Assembly (NCBI RefSeq): GCF_042660705.1 | Contig: NZ_JBHSUQ010000002.1 | DNA from: Undibacterium_A arcticum | GTDB taxonomy: Bacteria > Pseudomonadota > Gammaproteobacteria > Burkholderiales > Burkholderiaceae_D | Direction: 5' to 3' (one strand) | DNA length: 64,000 nt | In this document: positions 47,454-54,420 of the stretch, piece after piece | How positions within the stretch are numbered: position 1 is the first letter of the stretch | Layout of the letters: each line of letters begins with the position of its first letter | Notes under the pieces: generated by a model | Seen by the model: only the letters and a program-made list of their open reading frames with translations | What the model was told of the DNA's origin: nothing | The model's database searches: none | Made by a program: the position numbers and the translations under genes

Positions 47454-47717
47454 TCAGGTCCGGTAGTACTGCAATCTCGGCAGCGCCAGGCGATCAATCA
47501 ATTCGCAATAGCGATTGACCTTCATGCGCGACCATGCCGAAAAAGCCAGCACCCGACTCAGCACTTCAAACCGGCACTGCCAGCCGAACTTGCTTAGCGC
47601 GGCATGATGCCGGGCAAACAGTGTGACGGCAGCTTCTCCGATCAGCGCGAGACCAAGGAACAGGACAAAAGAGAACAGCAGCAGGAAATTGATGACGGTG
47701 CTGTGATGTTGATGCAT
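47454..47717 (-). CDS. Single-span membrane protein
   Basis: MHQHHSTVINFLLLFSFVLF opens with a membrane segment, followed by a basic cytoplasmic part (WSRMKVNRYCELIDRLALPR). 87 residues. Start 47717 is chosen because GGAGCG precedes it. It has a leader with the shared hairpin motif. Function unknown. Confidence 0.55.
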   Translation of the reverse strand: MHQHHSTVINFLLLFSFVLFLGLALIGEAAVTLFARHHAALSKFGWQCRFEVLSRVLAFSAWSRMKVNRYCELIDRLALPRLQYYRT

Positions 47718-47736
47718 GTTTCGCTCCATTGTGTGA

Positions 47737-47778
47737 GCGAAGCACTGCCCCATCGGGGCAAAGTGCCCCGCGAGGGTT
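47737..47778 (-). promoter_or_regulatory. Structured leader of the 47454-47717 gene
   Basis: Minus strand: CCCTCGCGGGGCACTTTGCC then CCGATGGGGCAGTGCTTCGC. Same CGCGGGGCA block and CCCC-N-GGGG hairpin as copy B, without the 24-mer. Confidence 0.5.
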
Positions 47779-47789
47779 GTTGAACTGAG

Positions 47790-48125
47790 TTACTTCAGGA
47801 TCCAGCAATAAATACCTGCCAAATTGATGGCCGAAAAAACGACCTGCTGCAACATGACCCAACCCATCCCCTTCTTATAGAAGTAATAGGTAAAACTCAG
47901 GCTTGACAGCAAAAACGGGATGTAGGCGAACGTATATCCCGGCAGGCGCAAAGCCAACCAGGCGGCGCCGACGATTCCAAACATGGAGCCAATTGCCTCC
48001 AGCACTTTCTCGAAAGGGATCACTGGCCAGTAAAGTGCCTTTAGTTCTCGGACTTCAGGAAACACCCTAGATAACAAAAAGCCTAGTGACCAAACCCATG
48101 ATTTGCGCGCTACGTACATGATCAA
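47790..48125 (-). CDS. Small multi-span membrane protein
   Basis: 111 residues with three to four membrane segments: FEKVLEAIGSMFGIVGAAWL, FAYIPFLLSSLSFTYYFY and VVFSAINLAGIYCWILK. The pattern recalls YgjV/PnuC-like small transporters, but no substrate motif is visible. Its ATG overlaps the end of the 48122-48598 gene, so the two are co-translated. Confidence 0.6.
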   Translation of the reverse strand: MIMYVARKSWVWSLGFLLSRVFPEVRELKALYWPVIPFEKVLEAIGSMFGIVGAAWLALRLPGYTFAYIPFLLSSLSFTYYFYKKGMGWVMLQQVVFSAINLAGIYCWILK

Positions 48126-48598
48126 TCCCCTCTGGACGCCGCCATGTAGTCGTGATGCGAAAACCCGCCATGAGCGTCGTCATGTACAGGCGATTCGTGA
48201 TGAAACGAGTCCCCGCCACCGATAAATTGGTGGTGGTGGTGGTTCGCCCATCCATCGTCGTCCACTGCCGGGTCGGCAAACGGGCTCCATGGTTCGGTCT
48301 GAGCCAACACCTCACGTGCCGGAGCGGACAGAAAGATGGAATCCAGAGACGCGGCAAGACTGGCAATGCCAGCGATCACCACTGCTGGGAGCACAAAATC
48401 ACCTGCAGTTGCGGGCGGAGCCGACTCAACGGGAGTCAGAACTTCAGACAGTACTGCAGGAGATGGTGGCGCCACCACTTTCGCCTTTACGCGAGTTCCG
48501 ATCGAGACCGCCAGCTTTGGTCGGCCCGTAGACTTGCGTGACGGCCCAAACCCTTTCAGGTTGAGTCGCATCGCAGGAAGCATTTGTACATTTGACAT
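48122..48598 (-). CDS. His-rich hypothetical protein
   Basis: 158 residues from MSNVQMLPAMRLNLKGFGPS. A Pro/Ala-rich middle is followed by one hydrophobic segment (VLPAVVIAGIASLAASL). The tail is unusually His- and Asp-rich: GWANHHHHQFIGGG, SFHHESPVHDDAHGG. It may bind metal. The longer frame to 48742 is rejected as a start because it reads through the conserved leader. Confidence 0.55.
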   Translation of the reverse strand: MSNVQMLPAMRLNLKGFGPSRKSTGRPKLAVSIGTRVKAKVVAPPSPAVLSEVLTPVESAPPATAGDFVLPAVVIAGIASLAASLDSIFLSAPAREVLAQTEPWSPFADPAVDDDGWANHHHHQFIGGGDSFHHESPVHDDAHGGFSHHDYMAASRGD

Positions 48599-48606
48599 CT
48601 GACACC

Positions 48607-48684
48607 TCGAAGGAATATCGGGTACCAGATACCCATAGGGACTGATTCCCGATGGGTTAGTGGATGCTGATTGCTCAGCTGCTT
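48607..48684 (-). promoter_or_regulatory. Conserved structured leader, copy C
   Basis: Carries the conserved GATGCTGATTGCTCAGCTGC block (within 48662-48684) found in copies A and B. It is followed on the minus strand by CCCATCGGGA and a GTCCCTATGGGTATC hairpin, ending just before the 48598 start. Confidence 0.6.
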
Positions 48685-48961
48685 TATCCGCAAATGCGCG
48701 GAAAAAATTCTGTTCGATGCCGCTAATGGCATGAAACAGCATTCTCTAAAAAGTGGGAATTGATGGGCGGCTGCCCAATTACAGATGCCAAAACTCTGGC
48801 GATATTGAAATGGCTGAGTTAACCGTCAGCTCGGATAATGCAACAATACTCGTAAGAAAAAATGGTGTCAACAACTTCCGTTTCTGCAAATAGCACCAAA
48901 TTCTGCATTTTTCTGGGAGTGAACCACTTGAAAGCCGAGACTGCTCCGGTAACGTGGTTGC

Positions 48962-49398
48962 ATGAATTCCACCTTTTACACAGACGGTTCAGTGCTCCAT
49001 CAGAATGGCTACGGCGGCTTTGCAGCGGTACCGATCCATCCGGATGGATCGGCCGACGTCGACCACATCATCAGCGGCTCGAAAGCCTCGAGGGACATTC
49101 AGGAGATGGAGCTGATTGCCGTCATTACCGCTATACGCTCCGCGCCGAAAACCCATGCGATCACCATTTCACGGACCACAAGACCATTTGCGACGTGCTC
49201 GCTCGGGACACTCGGGCAAAATGCGAAAAGGGCAGGAATAGCAATCAGTGGAACCAGTTGCGCCAATTGTGTCGCACACGCCAGATATCGCTGAACTGGG
49301 TGCGTGGCCATGCCGGCAACGTTGGCAATACACTGGCGGACCGCGCCGCAAGATCTGCTGCAAAAGCATTTCAACTACAATTGGCTCCTGCGAATTGA
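48962..49398 (+). CDS. RNase HI-like protein (frameshifted)
   Basis: MNSTFYTDGSVLHQNGYGGF gives the first catalytic Asp; QEMELIAVITAI gives the Glu. After a shift near 49175, TDHKTICDVLARD, then LNWVRGHAGNVGNTLADRAA supply the remaining His/Asp. About 145 residues, the normal RNase HI size. It would cut RNA in RNA-DNA hybrids; on an island it may serve element replication. Confidence 0.75.
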
Positions 49399-49422
49399 GT
49401 CCTTTCAGCTAAAAATTGCATT

Positions 49423-50145
49423 ATGAATCTCGAACAACATAAATTTGCCAATATCCTGGCCGTAATCGCGATGGAAACACCCGTTGCAAACCGCTTTGAC
49501 GTCTATTGGAAATCAGGCGTGAAACATCAGGGAAAAATTCAGGTCGCCATTTTGGCCGACATAGCTGACAAACGAATTGTTGCCGAATTGGTAGGCATGC
49601 AGCACCTTATAGACGACCTTGAGGCCTTGGGGAACACTCCGGCTATTCAAGGGATCAAGCTGGTGTTTAGCGCCTCTGCGGTTAAAAAGGTTCATGCCAA
49701 TCGCAGTGACAAAAAGCACCTGTACCCCTATGCCTACTTTCTCACCACGCGCTTCGCCGGCGTGACTGTGGCCGTTGACCAAGACGATAGCTGGATCAAG
49801 CCCCGCAGTGAGGATCGTGTCACGTCGATTCAAGTCGATGAGCCACCCGGACAGTCAATCGTCGTCAACCATGTGGGCAAAATCTTGGTGACGCGACATG
49901 TCCTCGATAAGTTCTCCCAGCGCATGAACAACCTCGATCCGGCTCAAACATGGCGCCATCTCGCCAAAACACTGGCCAGTGCGCGCCTGGACACCGTGCA
50001 AGTGAGCGAAACACGACAGGATCTCGATCTCGCTCAACATGCAAATCAAGGAATTCGACTTGTCGACCAGCTCTCGCGCTGGTGCTTCGTGATCGCGCCC
50101 AATCGGCAAGGGCGCCAAACGATCGTGACCGCCTATTTGAGGTAA
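49423..50145 (+). CDS. Hypothetical protein, 240 residues
   Basis: Starts MNLEQHKFANILAVIAMETP. The C-terminal part (VTRHVLDKFSQRMNNLDPAQ, CFVIAPNRQGRQTIVTAYLR) ends in the I/V-V-T-A-Y-L-R type tail seen in small endoribonuclease-like or island proteins, but the family is not certain. It is followed by the NADAR-domain gene 60 bp downstream on the same strand; the two are likely co-transcribed. Confidence 0.55.
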   Translation: MNLEQHKFANILAVIAMETPVANRFDVYWKSGVKHQGKIQVAILADIADKRIVAELVGMQHLIDDLEALGNTPAIQGIKLVFSASAVKKVHANRSDKKHLYPYAYFLTTRFAGVTVAVDQDDSWIKPRSEDRVTSIQVDEPPGQSIVVNHVGKILVTRHVLDKFSQRMNNLDPAQTWRHLAKTLASARLDTVQVSETRQDLDLAQHANQGIRLVDQLSRWCFVIAPNRQGRQTIVTAYLR

Positions 50146-50204
50146 TCGGTGACTTCAGCAGCGGAAATAGCCTGATTTCCTCTGTTTTCCGGCCTGTTAC
50201 ACGC

Positions 50205-51005
50205 ATGAGCGTGTGGCATTCTGGCCAAATGATTACCACTTCCTCTCTCCTACTTCCAGACGAGCCATGCTTATTCTTTGGCTATCGCAACTCGGCCAAG
50301 GATGACGCTCGCGACATTTACCATTCAATCTCGCATTGGCAGGAAAGTGAGAAATTCCGGCTGTCGGACGAAATCCTGCGGGAAGCGGTACTCCAATCGG
50401 CCAACCCGATTGAGGCGCGCAAGCTGGCTGCACGGCACCAGGACAAATGGCGAATCGACTGGCGCAGCATTCGTGCCAGAACTCTGAAGACGGGTTTCAT
50501 GATGGCCGCGGAGCAGAATATCAACGTTCGGCTGCGGATGGAGCAATTTGCCAAAACGACGCCTCTTGAGCTCAATGTCGAGTTTTCCGAAGGAAAGACC
50601 CTGCAGGGGCATCAGCTGAATTGGTATGCCGGAGTCATGTGGGAAGCTGCTGAAAGCTACGTCAATCATCCAGTCCGGGCACTATTCGTCGCCGGCCGCA
50701 AGATCAGCTACATGGATAAGCATTCGATTCTGGACCGCTTTCTCCCGGTGGCCAGCATTTCGCAGATTCTGGTTCCGATCGCCAAGGATGCATCCTCGCT
50801 CGGCGAGGAGTTTGCCCTCAAACATCACCTGCCCGTCCGTTATTTCTACGGAATCAAAGGCAAATTCTCAGGTGTGATGGCGCGCGAGCTGGCGCATGAA
50901 GCCAATCACATCATGGTGCTCGAACAAAAAGGCGGCAAACAGTTCGACCAGCTCATTCTGCACGCCAAGGCATTGAATAAGCCGGTAAAGCTCTCCCTGG
51001 TCTAG
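50205..51005 (+). CDS. NADAR-domain protein with C-terminal Rossmann-like domain
   Basis: About 266 residues from MSVWHSGQM (or MITTSS at 50229). The N-terminal 100 residues fit NADAR/DUF1768: FFGYRNSAKDDARDIYHSIS, LQSANPIEARKLAARHQDKW and RIDWRSIRARTLKTGFMMAA. The C-terminal half (VNHPVRALFVAGRKISYMDK, ISQILVPIAKDASSLGEEFA, HIMVLEQKGGKQFDQLILHA) looks like a nucleotide-binding SLOG/DprA-type fold. NADAR enzymes act on N-glycosidic ADP-ribose or related nucleotides, and some reverse toxic DNA ADP-ribosylation. No DarT-like partner is seen nearby. Confidence 0.65.
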   Translation: MSVWHSGQMITTSSLLLPDEPCLFFGYRNSAKDDARDIYHSISHWQESEKFRLSDEILREAVLQSANPIEARKLAARHQDKWRIDWRSIRARTLKTGFMMAAEQNINVRLRMEQFAKTTPLELNVEFSEGKTLQGHQLNWYAGVMWEAAESYVNHPVRALFVAGRKISYMDKHSILDRFLPVASISQILVPIAKDASSLGEEFALKHHLPVRYFYGIKGKFSGVMARELAHEANHIMVLEQKGGKQFDQLILHAKALNKPVKLSLV

Positions 51006-51023
51006 GTCAAACCCCAAGATACA

Positions 51024-51281
51024 TCAAAGTTCTTTAGGACTACCTGTAACACCCCACTCGTTTGTTTTGAGTGCTCTTTCTTCAGCCTCAATTGCTGCCC
51101 GCTGTACAGCATCGGTATGGACGAGGACGTCGACCTCAGGGTTCCTTTTGATCGGTAATTGAGATTCTTTCGGTACATCCCGACAATATAGATCCGCTCG
51201 AGCGCGGTGGACCGCAAGGTCATGTACTGAGACCGGGGATCTTCGAAATGCCTGGCCTCTCATGGCTTCTTTATATCGCAA
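51024..51281 (-). CDS. Hypothetical protein, 85 residues
   Basis: The most protein-like part is NPEVDVLVHTDAVQRAAIEA and EERALKTNEWGVTGSPKEL. Start uncertain, as the first 30 residues have no support. Downstream of the small membrane peptide on the same strand. Confidence 0.4.
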   Translation of the reverse strand: MRYKEAMRGQAFRRSPVSVHDLAVHRARADLYCRDVPKESQLPIKRNPEVDVLVHTDAVQRAAIEAEERALKTNEWGVTGSPKEL

Positions 51282-51302
51282 TGCCCGGTCCGCGCAGAGA
51301 GT

Positions 51303-51410
51303 CTACGTCTGGACATAATTCGCGGCCGCTTCAGTGGGCGGAAAACTGAAAACAAACATCACTGCCGCCAGCGCGAACCCTACTGCACAGACTGAATAAA
51401 ATTTGACCAT
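51303..51410 (-). CDS. Membrane peptide, 35 residues
   Basis: MVKFYSVCAVGFALAAVMFV, then FSFPPTEAAANYVQT: one hydrophobic helix with a short tail. It starts 2 bases after the stop of the DUF6884 gene. Could be a signal-like or holin-sized peptide; function unknown. Confidence 0.4.
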   Translation of the reverse strand: MVKFYSVCAVGFALAAVMFVFSFPPTEAAANYVQT

Positions 51411-51411
51411 G

Positions 51412-51900
51412 CTACTGCGATTCCTTCCCGTTATTATGTTTCATCCTGCTCGCATCGATTGATGTACTTGCCTCGCCATTCGCGCGCTTGAGCCACTGCA
51501 ACTGCTGGCCAAACATCAGCCCTTCCATTGGGATCGACACCTTGATTCCACGTTCGCGTAGATAGCATTCCAAAAATGATCGGTAAGTTATCCCCGCCAA
51601 AAAAATCACTTCATCGCCAGCCTGCAGCACCGCTTCCAGATCCCGCATGACCGATATCGCCCATTCCTCACGTTGACGGAAGTTCATCGTCACCAGTGTC
51701 TTTTCATAGGGCTTGATCAGCTGCTCGGGGGCAAGCAATCCATGTTCGGCCGATAGGATATACCAGCGATCGGCATGATCTTGTGCGTACCGCCGCATAC
51801 CGGCGAACAGTTGGCTGACATATAGCTCTTGCGCCTGGTGAGGGACGGGTTCATTGCGCTTGGACTTGACGCAGCTGACCAGAGCGATTTTGGATGTCAT
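51412..51900 (-). CDS. DUF6884-family protein
   Basis: 162 residues. KIALVSCVKSKRNEPVPHQA, ELYVSQLFAGMRRYAQ, WYILSAEHGLLAPEQLIKPY and VIFLAGITYRSFLECYL are the conserved pieces of DUF6884, a Rossmann-like family linked to nucleoside deoxyribosyltransferase-type folds and common on mobile elements. The last 25 residues are polar and variable. A GC hairpin leader (51905-51936) precedes it. Confidence 0.7.
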   Translation of the reverse strand: MTSKIALVSCVKSKRNEPVPHQAQELYVSQLFAGMRRYAQDHADRWYILSAEHGLLAPEQLIKPYEKTLVTMNFRQREEWAISVMRDLEAVLQAGDEVIFLAGITYRSFLECYLRERGIKVSIPMEGLMFGQQLQWLKRANGEASTSIDASRMKHNNGKESQ

Positions 51901-51904
51901 TGGT

Positions 51905-51936
51905 GTGGACAGTTCCCCATACGGCTATGGGGCATG
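51905..51936 (-). promoter_or_regulatory. Hairpin leader of the DUF6884 gene
   Basis: Minus strand ATGCCCCATAGCCGTATGGG then GAACTGTCC: the CCCCATA-N-TATGGGG stem matches the CCCCGCTATGGGG stem of copy B. It overlaps the end of the 51925-52347 gene. Confidence 0.45.
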
Positions 51937-52347
51937 GATTTTCATGCCTGATTCGCTGTTTTTGAGCCCGAGACGTGCTTTTTGTGCAACCAACACCTTC
52001 AGAACTTCTGAGGCCAAAGTGATCTTGTACAGTTCCTGCAGTAGATCCATGGCGTGTTCGATCGCCTCCATTTCCGACTGACTGACGTCGTACCAGCCCG
52101 GCCGGTTACAGCAACGGGCGTGAATCGCCTCGCAAACCCGGGCCGCTCCTTCAAAAGCGGGAATCAGATGACGATGCTTCAAACCCCGTCTGCATAATGC
52201 AGCACCAACATGGCTGGCTTCGAATATCCGGCTAATGTGGATGCGCTCGCAGCGCCCGACACGCCATGCGACCTGGCTGGTGATCAGGTCCGCCATAAGC
52301 AGTTCGACGCCCTTTTTCCCAAGTTTGAATTCGTATCGTTTGCCCAT
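51925..52347 (-). CDS. Hypothetical protein, 140 residues
   Basis: MGKRYEFKLGKKGVELLMAD, then a His/Cys-rich middle (HVGAALCRRGLKHRHLIPAF, VCEAIHARCCNRPG) and a helical end. No known family. Same strand and close to the next three genes. Confidence 0.55.
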   Translation of the reverse strand: MGKRYEFKLGKKGVELLMADLITSQVAWRVGRCERIHISRIFEASHVGAALCRRGLKHRHLIPAFEGAARVCEAIHARCCNRPGWYDVSQSEMEAIEHAMDLLQELYKITLASEVLKVLVAQKARLGLKNSESGMKIHAP

Positions 52348-52374
52348 AATGTTTGCGATCGTATCAGCCTGTCG

Positions 52375-52590
52375 TCATTCTAGTCTTTGTACCGCGGTGC
52401 CGGCCTGCAGTTTGTTCGCTAGCCGCCCCCAATACGCCGTCGACCGTAACAAGAACAGGGTCAGCATCGCGAATTCCTGCGCCGGCATGCCGGACTTACC
52501 GTTTCCCGATTCCCTGCTGATCCAGGTGCGCAACGAGATACCGATCTTGACTGCCGCATCCTTTCGGCGCAGCTGCAAGGTCTTTCGCAC
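52375..52590 (-). CDS. Small HTH protein
   Basis: 71 residues from a GTG. RRKDAAVKIGISLRTWISRE is a helix-turn-helix-like core. The coding pattern seems to continue slightly upstream (RRELTAVRKT), so start and coupling to the 52754 gene are uncertain; it begins right after that stop. Confidence 0.5.
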   Translation of the reverse strand: MRKTLQLRRKDAAVKIGISLRTWISRESGNGKSGMPAQEFAMLTLFLLRSTAYWGRLANKLQAGTAVQRLE

Positions 52591-52595
52591 TGCTG

Positions 52596-52754
52596 TCAGC
52601 TCTCGGCGGACGGCTCGAGGTACTTCCCGTCCAAAAATTGCTCGGCCTTGGCGATGAGGTCATCCATCAAGCCGTCGACCAGAGCCTGCTGCTCGGGAGT
52701 CTTAACGAATTCGCCGCGGCGTCCATGATCCGCATAAAGTGTTCGTGGGCTCAT
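52596..52754 (-). CDS. Small hypothetical protein, 52 residues
   Basis: MSPRTLYADHGRRGEFVKTP, ending GKYLEPSAES. Acidic helical middle (LVDGLMDDLIAKAEQFL). It overlaps neither neighbour; 8 bp separate it from the gene upstream. Confidence 0.5.
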   Translation of the reverse strand: MSPRTLYADHGRRGEFVKTPEQQALVDGLMDDLIAKAEQFLDGKYLEPSAES

Positions 52755-52762
52755 GGTTAGCC

Positions 52763-53383
52763 TCAGTGCGCCAGCATGCTGAACACATCGCCCATTTCGA
52801 GCTGCAGGCCCTGGGCATGGAGGGTATAGCGATATTCAGGATCGCTCCGGTCACAGCGGCCGAACAATCCGGCCATATACACCCCCGATTGCTGTCTAAT
52901 CTGATCGTTGTCCGTTGCCGATACCGATCCGACACCCCGACTGGTCAGCACGAATGCCACAGTTTCACCTTCGCCCAGGACTGGATCGGTGAAGGCGACA
53001 TCATCAGCTGCCGTATCACGCTGTAATTCGTAATATCGGAAGCCGGTCAGCTCGTTCCAGGAGATCCACGCGGAGATCGGATGTTGATTCGCATCTTTTG
53101 ATGCGTGCTGGAATCGCTGCAATAAATAGACAGGAGGTGAACCGTAGTGGAAGTCGATGCTCGGCTCCAGTGCGCCACACGGGATATCGACGGCGGTCTG
53201 CTGAGCCAACGGATAGCAAAGGTACAGCCATGGTGTCTTCACTTCCATCCACAAGCCATCCTTCGCCACCAAGAAGCGTTGGCCTGGCTCGGAGAGGGGT
53301 TCGAATTCCCCTCTGACCGGAACCATGTGTGTTGGCGTCATTGATTGGTATAAGACATCCATCGGATGCGGGGTGTTGGGCAC
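52763..53383 (-). CDS. PRTRC system protein A-like
   Basis: 206 residues. EPGQRFLVAKDGLWMEVKTP, WLYLCYPLAQQTAVDIPCGA, NQHPISAWISWNELTGFRYY and ETVAFVLTSRGVGSVSATDN follow the order seen in PRTRC protein A (a JAB/MPN-like protein of a plasmid/ICE gene set with E2, ThiF and ParB-like partners). The JAMM metal His-x-His is not visible (TSRGVGS replaces a HSHG-type motif), so the enzyme centre is probably lost. None of the other PRTRC genes is in the window. Confidence 0.5.
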   Translation of the reverse strand: MPNTPHPMDVLYQSMTPTHMVPVRGEFEPLSEPGQRFLVAKDGLWMEVKTPWLYLCYPLAQQTAVDIPCGALEPSIDFHYGSPPVYLLQRFQHASKDANQHPISAWISWNELTGFRYYELQRDTAADDVAFTDPVLGEGETVAFVLTSRGVGSVSATDNDQIRQQSGVYMAGLFGRCDRSDPEYRYTLHAQGLQLEMGDVFSMLAH

Positions 53384-53574
53384 TTGGCTCTCCTCTACGA
53401 TTAGGCCGTAATCGGCTGATGAACCTATTCTTGCAAGGATTGCTCGTTATTCAAGCCCTACCGATGGAGTACAGCGGAATTGTTTTTCCGATGTTCGAAC
53501 GACCGTGTCATATCAGGAACCGCCGCAGCACATTTGCATGTTCAGTGCCGCTGAATCCGATGCGTGGTTCCTGA

Positions 53575-54414
53575 TCAATGCAGGTATTTAGGACGCTCAG
53601 TGAGCTCGATCATTCGCAGCTGGTAGTCGAATTGGAAATCGCCATTGGTGTCGAGATGTCGAATGCTCTTGTCCATTTCGGACTTTGGCAGCATCGCCAA
53701 CAGAGCACCTACCTTTGCCAGATGCGCCGCGGAACACCGGATCTCTTCCGGATCTGGCGATGGCGACATGCCGATGAGAACGCTCTCTGACAGGACAAGT
53801 TGTGAAACGGCAGCCGTGTAACTGGAGCTGGCAATCAGAGGCAACAAGTGCGGGACTGGCAACATGTTTGGATTGCCCGTTTTGTCCGGGCCCACAAGAA
53901 AGCTGATGACCTTCATTAGAGGCGGATGCTCGGGAATGTAGTCCAGGTGCACCAGATTCCCGGCGCATTGCAGGCCATCAATCGTCAAGGTGTCGCGACT
54001 TTCGATAAATAAAGCATAGGCGGGCAGTTGGAGCAGCTTCATTGCGTTCATGGGTTGATCAACGATCCTATCGCTGGCGGCTTCGATCTTTTCCAGAATT
54101 TCGATACTGTAGCGCGCTACATATCCCTGATTTGCCCAAGCCAACACTGCCTGCAGCGCAAGGGTCTGCTGTCCGACCTCCTCCGGCGTCAGCAGAGGGT
54201 CATAGCGCATGATTTCGGCGCTGATCAGATGGCTCGGTGCATAACACCATGATGGCCAGTCCTGACGGCCTTCTTCATGCATCTTTTCGACCATTCTCAT
54301 CACAGCCTTCGCCTTTGGCTCAAGTTCGTCCAAAACGACGTCGCGAAATCGCATCGCTGTTTCAAGGGAGAGGTTGTCAAGTTCAGGCATCGGTCTTTCG
54401 GGGGTGGAAGGCAT
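53575..54414 (-). CDS. Hypothetical protein with AcrVA2-like layout
   Basis: 279 residues. WPSWCYAPSHLISAEIMRYD, then AVLAWANQGYVARYSIEILE, LLQLPAYALFIESRDTLTID and PVPHLLPLIASSSYTAAVSQ. The order of a helical start, a Leu-Pro-x-W/Y-x-x-Y/F strand and a late Ser-rich helix recalls AcrVA2-type proteins, which are widespread on plasmids and ICEs of Gram-negative bacteria. This is a judgement from pattern, not from alignment. Without it, the protein is simply unknown. It ends a small set of minus-strand genes beginning at 55794. Confidence 0.5.
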   Translation of the reverse strand: MPSTPERPMPELDNLSLETAMRFRDVVLDELEPKAKAVMRMVEKMHEEGRQDWPSWCYAPSHLISAEIMRYDPLLTPEEVGQQTLALQAVLAWANQGYVARYSIEILEKIEAASDRIVDQPMNAMKLLQLPAYALFIESRDTLTIDGLQCAGNLVHLDYIPEHPPLMKVISFLVGPDKTGNPNMLPVPHLLPLIASSSYTAAVSQLVLSESVLIGMSPSPDPEEIRCSAAHLAKVGALLAMLPKSEMDKSIRHLDTNGDFQFDYQLRMIELTERPKYLH

Positions 54415-54420
54415 ACGTAT

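Noticed and set aside
53293..53312. GGGGTTCGAATTCCCC, looking like a tRNA T-arm
   Set aside because: No D-arm, anticodon arm or acceptor stem can be built around it, and it lies inside the PRTRC-A-like coding sequence.
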